This document shows, in pieces, positions 56,896-64,000 of a DNA stretch of 64,000 nt. Origin of the DNA: Streptomyces sp. LUP47B (GTDB taxonomy: Bacteria; Actinomycetota; Actinomycetes; Streptomycetales; Streptomycetaceae); the NCBI RefSeq assembly GCF_001746295.1, contig NZ_MJAH01000006.1:118469-182468 (forward strand), in the 5' to 3' direction. Under the pieces are notes generated by a model. The model did not search any database. It had not been told where the DNA came from and was given only the letters and a program-made list of their open reading frames with translations. How positions within the stretch are numbered: position 1 is the first letter of the stretch; each line of letters starts with the position of its first letter. Position numbers and translations under genes: made by a program.

Positions 56896-58614
56896 TCAGC
56901 CGGTGATCACCAGGCCGACGATCTCGTCGTCCGAGAACCACACCCGGACGTCGGGCCGTCCGCCCGCGAAGGCGGTGTGGACCGCCTGCCGGATCTCGGG
57001 GGACGGGTGGTTGAGGTTGCGCCAGGCGCCGGCCACGAACAGCCGCAGGCGCGGGGGGAGTTCACGGGGATAGGGCAGGAGCTCGTCCCAGTAGCCCTCG
57101 GCCTGGCCCGAGCCGACCGCCTCCGGCAGCAGCCGGGTGACCGCCGCCTTGATGTCGGGACGGTTGCCGATCCGCTGCGAGGCGGGGCGGCCCGGCGCGT
57201 CCTGCTGCGGGGAGCCCGTGGCGCGCAGCACCGTACGGGCGAGTTCCGGGGACATCGGTGGCCGGCCGGCCGCCTTGAGCATGCCCTGCAGTGCGGCAAG
57301 TGCGCCGACCACCACCGGGGAGGCGGAGGACGTCCCGGAGAACGTGTCGGTGTACCAGGCGATCTCCTCGGGCCCGCCCTGAAGGTCGCCGGGCCTGTCC
57401 CAGAAGCCGCCGGTGGTCGTGACCTCGCGTCCCCAGCCCTGCGCGTCCACGCGTGCGCCGTAGTTGGAGAACGCCAGGCGAGAGCGGTCCGGGCCGTGGT
57501 CGCGGCCGTGCGTGCCGGGCGGCGGGGCGCCCGCACCGACCAGGACGGCACCGGAGGACTGGTTGGAGGGGTTGAAGGGGTTGCGCCACCACTCGGGGAA
57601 CTCGTCGGGGCGGCGCTCGTAGACGGCGTCGTCGAGGGACTCGCCGCCGTTGCCCGCGGCCGCCACGACGAGAACGCCCTTGGCGGTCGCGTACCGGACG
57701 GCCGCGTAGTCGTCCGGCCACCACTCGATCGCGAGGTAGCCCTTCTGGTCGTCACGGATCTCGTAGTCGAACCGCGGTCCGGGACGGTGCAGTTCGACCA
57801 GGACGACGTCACCGGGGCCGAGCCGGTCGGCCGCCGCCTGGATCGCGGCGGCCGTGCCGACGCCCTGGAAGGACGCGGCCGCGGTCACCGCCTCCGGCAC
57901 GATCCCGGTCACTCCGCGCTCGCCCGGGTCGCCGCCGATGACGCCGATCACGGCGGTGCCGTGGTTGCGCCAGGCCAGGTCGGTCAGCGGGGTGCCGACG
58001 ACCACGCCGGCGAGCTTGGCGGCCAGGTCCTCGTGGCCCAGTTGCCAGGCGCCCTCGACGTCGATCACGGTCACCCCGTGACCCGTCCCACCGGGGCGCT
58101 GCCAGGCCCAGTGGGCGTCGATCCCCTCGGGCGCGGGGCGCAGATAACCCTGCCTGCTGGTGAAGTCGGGCGTGACGGGCGCGCCCTCCTTCAGTCGGCG
58201 GTCGTCGTCCACCGTCGCGGGCACGGCGGGCGGTTTGACGTACGCCGTGTCGATGCCCGGCAGCGCGGCGATCCGGGCCCGCAGTTCCGCCGCCCGGTCC
58301 TCTCCGCCGCGTACCCGGTAGAACCGCGCGAGATCGGGCACGTCCTCGGTGCCCGGGCCGGCCGACTGCTGCAGTCGCTCCTCGCTGCCGAACAGCGGCT
58401 CGAGGGCGAGCTGTTCGTCGCTGAGGAACATGTTGAGGGCCGACACGTCAGCCCCCGCCGCGGAGCGGACGCCCTCGGCCCCGGCACGCAGCCGGGCCTC
58501 GCGGCGGGCGACGACGATCAGTTCCTGTTCGGCTCCCCGGTAGGTGAATCCCGCTCCGTCGGGGCCCGGCCCGGAGGCTCCCGGGTCCTGTGGCGGCTGT
58601 ACCTGCTCGGTCAT
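56896..58614 (-). CDS. Cytosolic S8-family (subtilisin-like) peptidase
   Basis: A 572-residue protein without a signal peptide. A non-family N-terminal ~150 residues (ELIVVARREARLRAGAEGV...ARFYRVRGGEDRAAELRARI) is followed by the S8 domain. The triad is intact: Asp185 (VIDVEGAW), His218 (RNHGTAVIG), Ser429 (FSGTSSASP), with oxyanion Asn322 (AAGNGG). The C-terminal ~50 residues form a module shared with the Q-rich protein encoded just downstream. An intracellular subtilase paired with a prion-like partner suggests regulated proteolysis of, or by, an assembly. ATG 58614. Confidence 0.88.
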   Translation of the reverse strand: MTEQVQPPQDPGASGPGPDGAGFTYRGAEQELIVVARREARLRAGAEGVRSAAGADVSALNMFLSDEQLALEPLFGSEERLQQSAGPGTEDVPDLARFYRVRGGEDRAAELRARIAALPGIDTAYVKPPAVPATVDDDRRLKEGAPVTPDFTSRQGYLRPAPEGIDAHWAWQRPGGTGHGVTVIDVEGAWQLGHEDLAAKLAGVVVGTPLTDLAWRNHGTAVIGVIGGDPGERGVTGIVPEAVTAAASFQGVGTAAAIQAAADRLGPGDVVLVELHRPGPRFDYEIRDDQKGYLAIEWWPDDYAAVRYATAKGVLVVAAAGNGGESLDDAVYERRPDEFPEWWRNPFNPSNQSSGAVLVGAGAPPPGTHGRDHGPDRSRLAFSNYGARVDAQGWGREVTTTGGFWDRPGDLQGGPEEIAWYTDTFSGTSSASPVVVGALAALQGMLKAAGRPPMSPELARTVLRATGSPQQDAPGRPASQRIGNRPDIKAAVTRLLPEAVGSGQAEGYWDELLPYPRELPPRLRLFVAGAWRNLNHPSPEIRQAVHTAFAGGRPDVRVWFSDDEIVGLVITG

Positions 58615-58888
58615 CGGGTACCACTCCCTTCGTCCGTGCGGGTTCTGCGGGTGCCTTCAGTGCCTTCCGGGAGACAACCAAGCACCGCAACGGCGGCCCG
58701 TCCAGCCCTGGTTCGCCAACTCGGTTTAGAAACAAGTTGAATTGGGTAACGGGTGCAATCCGTCCGGAAACCGATGTCACGCCACAATCCGGCCAAAGGC
58801 TGTGGAGACAGCCGTCGTGTGATGGGGTGGGAGCTTCGCTCGTCCGTTCGGCCGGCCGCGCGCCGGCCGCCTTGCGGAAGGACGCACC
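58615..58888. promoter_or_regulatory. Divergent promoter region
   Basis: The 274 bases between the subtilase and the secreted-propeller gene. It includes an AT-rich patch (ACAAGTTGAATTGGGTAACG at about 58731) that could hold a promoter. No operator palindrome was recognised. Confidence 0.3.
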
Positions 58889-59818
58889 GTGGCACTCGCA
58901 GACCGTTCCTTAGCACGTCGCACACTCCTGACCACGACCGCCGCACTCACCGGGGCAGCCCTGCTCGGCGGCACCGCGCACGCGGCCGAGACCCGGCAGG
59001 CCGCATGGCCCGCGCAGTTTCCCCTCCCCGACGGCTTCCAGCCCGAGGGCATCACCATCGGCTCCCGGCCGTACGCCTACTTCGGCTCCCTGGCGAACGG
59101 AGACATCTACCGGGCGAGCCTGGCCACCGGCCGCGGCAAGATCGTCGCCAAGGGCGCCGGACGCCCGACGGTCGGCCTGAAGATCGACCGGCACGACAGA
59201 CTCTTCCTCGCCGGCGGCGACAGCGGCGAGATACGGACCGTCGACGCCCGCTCCGGCGAGACCGAACAGGTGTACGCCACCGGCGGTACCTTCGTGAACG
59301 ACGTGATCCTCACCCCGGGCGCCGCCTGGTTCACCGACTCCTTCAAGCCGGTGCTCTACCGGCTGGCCAAGGGCGCGGTGACGACCGTACCGCTGACCGG
59401 GGACTGGCAGCAGGGGCCCGACTTCACGGCCAACGGCATCGAGCGCACCCCCGACGGCCGCGCCCTGCTCGTGGTGAACGACTTCGCGAACGGCGGCGGC
59501 CTCATGCGGGTCGACCCGCGCACCGGCGCCGCGCGCGCCGTCGACCTGGGCGCGGCGAAGCTGCCCAACGGCGACGGCCTGCTTCTGCTCGGCCGGATCC
59601 TCTACGCAGTCCAGCAGCGGCAGAACGCGATCGACGTGTTCCGGCTGAACGACGCCGGCACCCGGGGCACCGCGATCACCCGCATCACCGACCCGCGCTT
59701 CCGCATCCCTACGACGGTGGCGGCCTGGGGCAGGCGCCTGTATCTGCCCAACGCGCGTTTCGACGTGGAGCCGACGCCCACCACCGATTACGACGCGGTG
59801 GCGGTGCGGCAGGTCTGA
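58889..59818 (+). CDS. Secreted SMP-30/gluconolactonase-like beta-propeller protein
   Basis: A 309-residue protein with a Tat-like signal (RSLARRTLLTTTAALTGAALLGGTAHAA). The mature part has repeated blades (AYFGSLANGDIYRASLATG; LFLAGGDSGEIRTVDARSG; ADFTANGIERTPDGRALLVVNDFANG-like), as in the SMP-30/LRE family of lactonases and in lactonase-like scaffolds. The substrate is unknown; the protein is exported, probably folded, by Tat. GTG 58889 follows GGAAGGACG. A stem-loop after the gene supports a single-gene unit. Confidence 0.82.
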   Translation: MALADRSLARRTLLTTTAALTGAALLGGTAHAAETRQAAWPAQFPLPDGFQPEGITIGSRPYAYFGSLANGDIYRASLATGRGKIVAKGAGRPTVGLKIDRHDRLFLAGGDSGEIRTVDARSGETEQVYATGGTFVNDVILTPGAAWFTDSFKPVLYRLAKGAVTTVPLTGDWQQGPDFTANGIERTPDGRALLVVNDFANGGGLMRVDPRTGAARAVDLGAAKLPNGDGLLLLGRILYAVQQRQNAIDVFRLNDAGTRGTAITRITDPRFRIPTTVAAWGRRLYLPNARFDVEPTPTTDYDAVAVRQV

Positions 59819-59825
59819 CACGGCT

Positions 59826-59856
59826 GAGGGCGGTGCGCATCCCGCGCACCGCCCTC
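59826..59856. terminator. Stem-loop between the propeller gene and parJ
   Basis: GAGGGCGGTGCGC (59826-59838) pairs perfectly with GCGCACCGCCCTC (59844-59856) around a 5-base loop, eight bases after the propeller gene stop and 48 bases before the convergent parJ stop. Confidence 0.75.
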
Positions 59857-59861
59857 ACCGG

Positions 59862-59906
59862 CCCGGTCTTCGGCAACCCGGTCTTCGGCAACCCGGCCTC
59901 GGCTCA
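59862..59906. repeat. 15-base tandem repeat overlapping the parJ stop region
   Basis: CCCGGTCTTCGGCAA occurs twice in tandem (59862-59876 and 59877-59891), followed by a degenerate third copy CCCGGCCTCGGCTCA (59892-59906) that includes the minus-strand stop of parJ. Confidence 0.7.
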
Positions 59907-60914
59907 GTCCTCCGACGACGAGTCCTCGTCGTCCGTCTCCGGTTCCGTCTCGGCTTCGGCCTCCGGCTTCGGCGGCTTGGGGGGCTTCGCCCGGCCGCCG
60001 GGGCTGTCCCGCAGATAGGCGGCGCTGTCACTGCCGTCCGCGGTCGCGTGACCGCCCGGCTGCCCGGGCTGGCCGCCGTCCCGGCGCCGCAGATACCGCT
60101 CGAACTCCCGGGCGATCGCCTCGCCCGACGCCTCCGGCAGCTCCGCGGTGTCCCGGGCCTCCTCCAGCGTCTGCACGTACTCCGCGACCTCGGTGTCCTC
60201 GGCGGCCAGCTGGTCCACGCCCACCTGCCAGGCGCGCGCGTCCTCGGCCAGCTCGCCCAGCGGGATCCGTACGTCGATCAGGTCCTCCAGACGGTTCAGG
60301 AGGGCCAGCGTCGCCTTCGGATTCGGCGGCTGCGACACGTAGTGCGGTACGGCCGCCCACAGCGACACCGCGGGCACGCCCGCGTGGGTGCAGGCCTCCT
60401 GGAGGATGCCGACGATGCCCGTGGGGCCCTCGTACTTGGTCTCCTCCAGGTCCATCCGCCGGGCCAGGTCCGCATCGGACGTGGTCCCGCTGATCGGAAC
60501 CGGACGGGTGTGCGGGGTGTCGCCGAGCAGCGCGCCCAGGATCACCACCAGCTCCACGCCCAGTTCGTGGGCGAAGCCCAGCAGCTCGTTGCAGAACGAG
60601 CGCCATCGCATCGACGGTTCGATGCCCCGGACGAGTACGAGGTCGCGCGGCTTGTCGCCGCCGACGCGGACCACCGACAACCTTGTCGTCGGCCACGTGA
60701 TCTTGCGCACTCCGCCGTCCAGCCACACGGTGGGGCGGTTCACCTGGAAGTCGTAGTAGTCCTCGGCGTCGAGCGCCGCGAACACCTCGCCCTTCCACTC
60801 CTTGTCCAGATGTGCGACCGCGGTGGAGGCGGCGTCGCCGGCGTCGTTCCAGCCCTCGAACGCGGCCACCATGACCGGGTCGATCAGCTCGGGAACCCCC
60901 TCGAGCTCGATCAC
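59904..60914 (-). CDS. parJ: PAC2-family protein, ParJ-like
   Basis: A 336-residue protein of the PAC2 (proteasome assembly chaperone 2) superfamily. The domain covers about residues 1-260 (VPELIDPVMVAAFEGWNDAGDAASTAVAHL; VLVRGIEPSMRWRSF; VPHYVSQPPNPKATLALLNRLEDL). The C-terminal ~50 residues are acidic and low-complexity (PPKPPKPEAEAETEPETDDEDSSSED). In S. coelicolor, ParJ (SCO1662, recalled), a PAC2 protein adjacent to mshC, binds ParA and regulates its polymerisation during sporulation. Synteny and family support the name; the function here is inferred. Confidence 0.82.
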   Translation of the reverse strand: MIELEGVPELIDPVMVAAFEGWNDAGDAASTAVAHLDKEWKGEVFAALDAEDYYDFQVNRPTVWLDGGVRKITWPTTRLSVVRVGGDKPRDLVLVRGIEPSMRWRSFCNELLGFAHELGVELVVILGALLGDTPHTRPVPISGTTSDADLARRMDLEETKYEGPTGIVGILQEACTHAGVPAVSLWAAVPHYVSQPPNPKATLALLNRLEDLIDVRIPLGELAEDARAWQVGVDQLAAEDTEVAEYVQTLEEARDTAELPEASGEAIAREFERYLRRRDGGQPGQPGGHATADGSDSAAYLRDSPGGRAKPPKPPKPEAEAETEPETDDEDSSSED

Positions 60915-61178
60915 CCAGCGCCTCCTTCCGACGTGCCCTCGCTTAACGCACCAACCTTACGGCGTCCGGCGGGGGCGCCCGCAGCCCCCTTGCACGGGGG
61001 AGTGAACGGATCACTGCCCCGTTCGCCCCCCTGAAACACCCGGCCCCTCACCCCGGGAGCCGTCCCGACCCCAGGGGCGCGGGCCGTGTCGACATGCGGC
61101 TCCGCCACATGGGCGCGAACAGCCGCGACGAGCCGGCACCCGTAACATGACGCGCCGCTACCGCCCCCGCCGCGAAAC

Positions 61179-61850
61179 TCACAGAGTGGACCGCAGCCAC
61201 TGCTCCACGCTCGCGATGTGCACCGTCGCCCACGATCGGGCCGCCTCGCCGTCCCGGTCGCGCAGGGCGGCGACGATCGCGCGGTGCTCGTGCAGGGTGC
61301 GGCTGACCGCGTCCTCCTGCGTCAGTCCACGCCAGATCCGGGCCCGGGTGGTGGGACCAGACAGACCGTCAAGAAGCGAGCAGAGCACGGAGTTGCCGGA
61401 GCTCTGCACGATCCCGCGGTGGAAGTCCAGGTCGCAGGCCACCAGCTCCTCCACCGACGGGCTGTCGCCGAGCTTGTCCAACTGGGCGGAGAGGGCGTCG
61501 AGTTGCTGCTCGCTGATCCGGGAGGCGGCCATCGCCGTGGCGGCCGGCTCCAGGATGCGGCGCACGGCCAGGAACTCCAGGACCGTGTCGTCGCGATGGA
61601 AGTCGACGACGAAGCTCATCGCCTCCAGCAGGAGTTGCGGATCCAGGCTGGTCACATACGTGCCGTCGCCCTGCCGTACGTCCAGGATGCGGATCAGCGA
61701 CAGCGCCCGCACGGCCTCGCGCAGCGAGTTGCGGGACAGCCCCAGCTCGGAGGCGAGCTCGCTCTCCTTGGGGAGCCGGTCGCCGGGGCGCAGCGCGCCA
61801 GAGACGATCATGCCCTTGATCTTCTCGATCGCCTCGTCGGTGACAGCCAT
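61179..61850 (-). CDS. GntR/FadR-family regulator (FCD domain)
   Basis: A 223-residue regulator. The winged helix is at residues 1-70 (GDRLPKESELASELGLSRNSLREAVRALSLIRILDVRQGDGTYV), followed by the FCD domain (FHRDDTVLEFLAVRRILEPAATAMA; DLDFHRGIVQSSGNSVL; LHEHRAIVAAL) with the metal-binding Asp/His pattern. FCD proteins usually sense sugar acids or carboxylates. It lies downstream of the glpD terminator and could act on the glp operon, but S. coelicolor glp is controlled by the IclR protein GylR (recalled), so the target is open. Strong palindrome upstream at 61880-61900. Confidence 0.88.
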   Translation of the reverse strand: MAVTDEAIEKIKGMIVSGALRPGDRLPKESELASELGLSRNSLREAVRALSLIRILDVRQGDGTYVTSLDPQLLLEAMSFVVDFHRDDTVLEFLAVRRILEPAATAMAASRISEQQLDALSAQLDKLGDSPSVEELVACDLDFHRGIVQSSGNSVLCSLLDGLSGPTTRARIWRGLTQEDAVSRTLHEHRAIVAALRDRDGEAARSWATVHIASVEQWLRSTL

Positions 61851-61879
61851 GTCCGGCCTCCTTGTCGCCCCGCATCGCG

Positions 61880-61900
61880 CTGAGACGTCGGATGTCTCAG
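61880..61900. promoter_or_regulatory. FCD-regulator operator, CTGAGAC-N7-GTCTCAG
   Basis: A perfect 7-bp inverted repeat (CTGAGAC and GTCTCAG) with a 7-base spacer, 30 bases before the FCD regulator start on the minus strand. Its symmetry and position fit autoregulation. A second, degenerate site (GGTCTGCTCAGAC) begins at 61911. Confidence 0.65.
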
Positions 61901-62004
61901 CCCATTATGAGGTCTGCTCAGACGAGCGCCTCCAGATCACCGATCACGGCCCGCTCGTCGAGCCTAAGCAGCTCCCGGTCCCCGCATCGACCTGCGGCTC
62001 GGAA

Positions 62005-62035
62005 AAGGGCGGCCCCTCGACGAGGAGCCGCCCTT
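62005..62035 (-). terminator. Intrinsic terminator after glpD
   Basis: AAGGGCGGC (62005-62013) pairs with GCCGCCCTT (62027-62035); inner CCTCG and CGAGG also pair. On the minus strand the stem is followed by TTCC, matching a glp operon terminator 14 bases after the glpD stop. Confidence 0.8.
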
Positions 62036-62048
62036 CCCGTGTCACCGC

Positions 62049-63665
62049 TCACTTCTTGTCGAGCAGATCCTGAACCTTCGCCCGCACGTCGTCCGTGGCA
62101 AGCCCCCGGATCGTCAACGTGGTCCTGCGCCGCAGCACGTCGTCCGCGGTCTCGGCCCATTCGTTGTCCCGCGCGTAGACGACCTGCGCCCAGATCTCCG
62201 GCGCGTCCGGATGCACCCGCTGACCCAGTTCGGGGCTCTCGTTGGCCAGTCGGGCGATGTCGAAGGCCAACGAACCGTAGTGCGTCGCCAGATGCTTCGC
62301 CGTGTCGGCGGCCATGCGCGGACCCGGTGCCGGGTTGTCCACCAGCAGGCGGTGCGCGACCGCGCGCGGGTTGGCGACACCGGGCAGCGGAAGCTTCTTC
62401 GGCAGGGACGCGATGGGCTCGAAGTCGTCGCCCAGCGGAGCGCCCGGCAGCGCCTCCAGCTTCTGCATGACCGTACGGCCGATGTGCCGGAAGGTCGTCC
62501 ACTTGCCGCCCGCGACGGACAGCATGCCGCCACGGCCCTCCGTGACCACGGTCTCGCGCTTGGCCTTCGCCGTGTCACCGGGGCCGCCCGGCAGCACGCG
62601 CAGACCGGCGAAGGAGTACGTGATCAGGTCGCGGGACAGCTGCTGGTCGCGGACGGAGAACGCGGCCTCGTCGAGTATCTGGGCCGTGTCCTTCTCGGTG
62701 ACCGCGACGTCGGCCGGGTCGCCCTCGAACTCCTCGTCGGTCGTACCGAGCAGGAGCATGTCCTCCCACGGGAGGGCGAAGGTGATCCGGTACTTGTCGA
62801 TCGGGGTGGCCAGCGCGGCCTTCCACGCAGACGTCCGCTTCAGGACCAGGTGCGCGCCCTTGGACAGCCGGATGGACGGAGCCGCGTTCGGGTCCTCCAT
62901 CTTGCGCAGGTGGTCGACCCACGGCCCGGTCGCGTTCAGCACGAGGCGCGCGTTCACGCCGAACTCGTCACCGGACTGCCGGTCGCGCAGATCCGCGCCC
63001 GTCACCCGGCCCTTGGTGAACCTGAGGCCGGTCACCTCGGCGTGGTTGAGCACGACCGCGCCCGCCTCGACGGCCGCGCGGACCGTCATCAGCGCCATGC
63101 GCGCGTCGTTCATCTGGTCGTCGCCGTACACGGCCACGGCCTTGAGGTTCTCGGTGCGCAACTCGGGCACGTCCTGCGCCGCCTTGGCGGGGGACAGGAG
63201 GTGACCGACGCCGTCACCGAACGCGGAGAGCGCGGAGTAGGCGAAGACGCCCGCCCCGAGCTTCGCGGCGCCGTGCGGCCCGCCCTTGTACACGGGGAGG
63301 TAGAAGGTGAGCGGGTTCGCCAGGTGGGGGGCCACCTGGCGGGAGACCGCACGGCGCTCGAAGTGGTTCTCCGCCACCAGCTTCACCGCGCCGGTCTGCA
63401 GATAGCGCAGACCGCCGTGGAGCAGCTTGGAGGAGGCGGAGGAGGTGGCGCCGGCGAAGTCGCCGGCGTCGACCAGTGCCACCCTGAGGCCGGACTGCGC
63501 GGCGTGCCAGGCGGTGGAGATGCCCAGGATGCCGCCGCCGATCACGAGAAGGTCGTACGACGCCTTGGAGAGCTGCTCCCGGGTCTCGGCGCGGCTCGGG
63601 TGGGAGCCGGAGGCCGGGTGCGTACCGAGGGCAGGCACGGACTGCAGGGTGGACTGACTGGTCAT
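62049..63665 (-). CDS. glpD: Glycerol-3-phosphate dehydrogenase, GlpD
   Basis: A 538-residue membrane-associated flavoenzyme that oxidises glycerol-3-phosphate to dihydroxyacetone phosphate and reduces quinone. The FAD motif is DLLVIGGGILGISTAWHAAQSGLRVALVDAGDFAGATSSASSKLLHGGLRYL. Further motifs: AVYGDDQMNDARM, GPWVDHLRKM, SKGAHLVLKR, and the C-terminal DAK-type domain (RVHPDAPEIWAQVVYARDNEWAET). ATG 63665 has GAGGAG eleven bases upstream. It follows glpK, 57 bases away, in the same operon. Confidence 0.95.
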   Translation of the reverse strand: MTSQSTLQSVPALGTHPASGSHPSRAETREQLSKASYDLLVIGGGILGISTAWHAAQSGLRVALVDAGDFAGATSSASSKLLHGGLRYLQTGAVKLVAENHFERRAVSRQVAPHLANPLTFYLPVYKGGPHGAAKLGAGVFAYSALSAFGDGVGHLLSPAKAAQDVPELRTENLKAVAVYGDDQMNDARMALMTVRAAVEAGAVVLNHAEVTGLRFTKGRVTGADLRDRQSGDEFGVNARLVLNATGPWVDHLRKMEDPNAAPSIRLSKGAHLVLKRTSAWKAALATPIDKYRITFALPWEDMLLLGTTDEEFEGDPADVAVTEKDTAQILDEAAFSVRDQQLSRDLITYSFAGLRVLPGGPGDTAKAKRETVVTEGRGGMLSVAGGKWTTFRHIGRTVMQKLEALPGAPLGDDFEPIASLPKKLPLPGVANPRAVAHRLLVDNPAPGPRMAADTAKHLATHYGSLAFDIARLANESPELGQRVHPDAPEIWAQVVYARDNEWAETADDVLRRRTTLTIRGLATDDVRAKVQDLLDKK

Positions 63666-63721
63666 GTCGGGTTCTTACTCCTCATCAGAACTTCGAGATG
63701 AGCTTTCGTGGAGCTCTCTCG

Positions 63722-64000
63722 TCAGTTCTCGTCCTCGAGCCAGCCCATGGTCCGCTCGACGGCCTTGAGCCAGCTCTTGTACTCACGGTCGCGCTTCTCC
63801 GCGGCCATGTTGGGGGTCCACTCGGCGGCCCGGCGCCAGTTGGCGCGCAGGTCGTCGGTGCTGGTCCAGAAGCCGACGGCGAGGCCGGCGGCGTAGGCGG
63901 CACCGAGGCAGGTGGTCTCGGCGACCATCGGGCGCACCACGGGGGCGTCCAGGAAGTCCGAGAGCGTCTGCATCAGCAGGTTGTTGGAGGTCATGCCGCC
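63722..64000 (-). CDS. glpK: Glycerol kinase, GlpK, 3' end only
   Basis: The last 93 residues of glycerol kinase; the start lies beyond the window. The C-terminal FGGY signature MTSNNLLMQTLSDFLDAPVVRP and VAETTCLGAAYAAGLAVGFW are present, followed by the KSWLKAVERTMGW tail. It phosphorylates glycerol to glycerol-3-phosphate for GlpD, encoded just downstream. Confidence 0.93.
   Translation of the reverse strand, partial: GGMTSNNLLMQTLSDFLDAPVVRPMVAETTCLGAAYAAGLAVGFWTSTDDLRANWRRAAEWTPNMAAEKRDREYKSWLKAVERTMGWLEDEN

Noticed and set aside
56896..58614. Secreted subtilisin
   Set aside because: The N-terminus is charged and Pro-rich without a hydrophobic signal; the peptidase is most simply cytoplasmic.
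1..64000. CRISPR arrays, integrases, prophage genes, biosynthetic gene cluster
   Set aside because: No regular direct repeats with spacers, no integrase or transposase motifs, and apart from the single Pls/PosA-type synthetase no assembly-line genes were found.

Overview
The window is high-GC actinobacterial chromosome, almost certainly Streptomyces. It encodes two chaplins, a mycothiol ligase (mshC), a PAC2 protein matching ParJ, an F420-dependent oxidoreductase, SoxR with its iron-sulfur cysteines and a tRNA-Leu, with frequent GTG starts and strong third-position GC. From memory, the order soxR ... chpH-chpC ... mshC ... parJ ... glpD-glpK matches the S. coelicolor SCO1697-SCO1660 region read downwards. 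This is therefore conserved core chromosome rather than a genomic island; no prophage, integrase, transposase or CRISPR array was seen.

Layout. 1-2.1 kb: a truncated class F sortase and a MalK-type ABC ATPase. 2.6-13.5 kb: aldehyde and alcohol dehydrogenases, two transporters, acyl-CoA dehydrogenase, MaoC dehydratase, BKACE protein, and ArsR, TetR and SoxR regulators. 13.6-20 kb: a zinc-ribbon protein, a large secreted penicillin-acylase-family enzyme, an alpha/beta hydrolase and a DUF1343 (NamZ-like) protein. 20-25.4 kb: a fatty-acid-type module (SDR, acyl-CoA ligase, TetR; acyl-CoA dehydrogenase plus APH-type kinase on the other strand). 25.5-32.6 kb: a His-rich protein, DUF202 pair, Nudix hydrolase, DMT and APC transporters, and a molybdenum oxidoreductase with its cytochrome b. 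32.6-35.8 kb: a MITE-like element and a gluconate locus. 35.8-41.5 kb: a translationally coupled operon of a Pls/PosA-type NRPS, M1 peptidase and YchJ protein. 41.7-49.4 kb: tRNA-Leu, M20 peptidase, chaplins, a degenerate RecD2-like protein and an aldo/keto reductase. 49.5-56.2 kb: the conserved LLM / ferritin-like / CorA / phosphatase / DUF3090 / SCO1664-family / mshC block. 56.2-64 kb: a glutamine-rich protein with a cytosolic subtilase, a secreted beta-propeller protein, parJ, an FCD regulator, glpD and the 3' end of glpK.

Regulation. Three operator families can be read directly. AAACTA-N7-TAGTTT sits before the aldehyde dehydrogenase and between a TetR gene and acyl-CoA dehydrogenase. A 20-bp palindrome close to CATACCGACCGGTCGGTATG sits before the MFS transporter, the SDR-ligase-TetR operon and the kinase-dehydrogenase operon. 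CTAAGC-N4-GCTTAG sits before a second TetR gene and the MaoC gene. Together they suggest that scattered acyl-CoA catabolic genes here are wired to three local TetR proteins.

The most unusual items are: the cytoplasmic subtilase next to a glutamine-rich (prion-like) protein with which it shares a C-terminal module; the Pls/PosA-type synthetase with a hand-read lysine-like specificity code, coupled to a peptidase; a RecD2-like protein that has lost its ATPase motifs; and a dispersed palindromic repeat inserted in frame in an acyl-CoA dehydrogenase gene.
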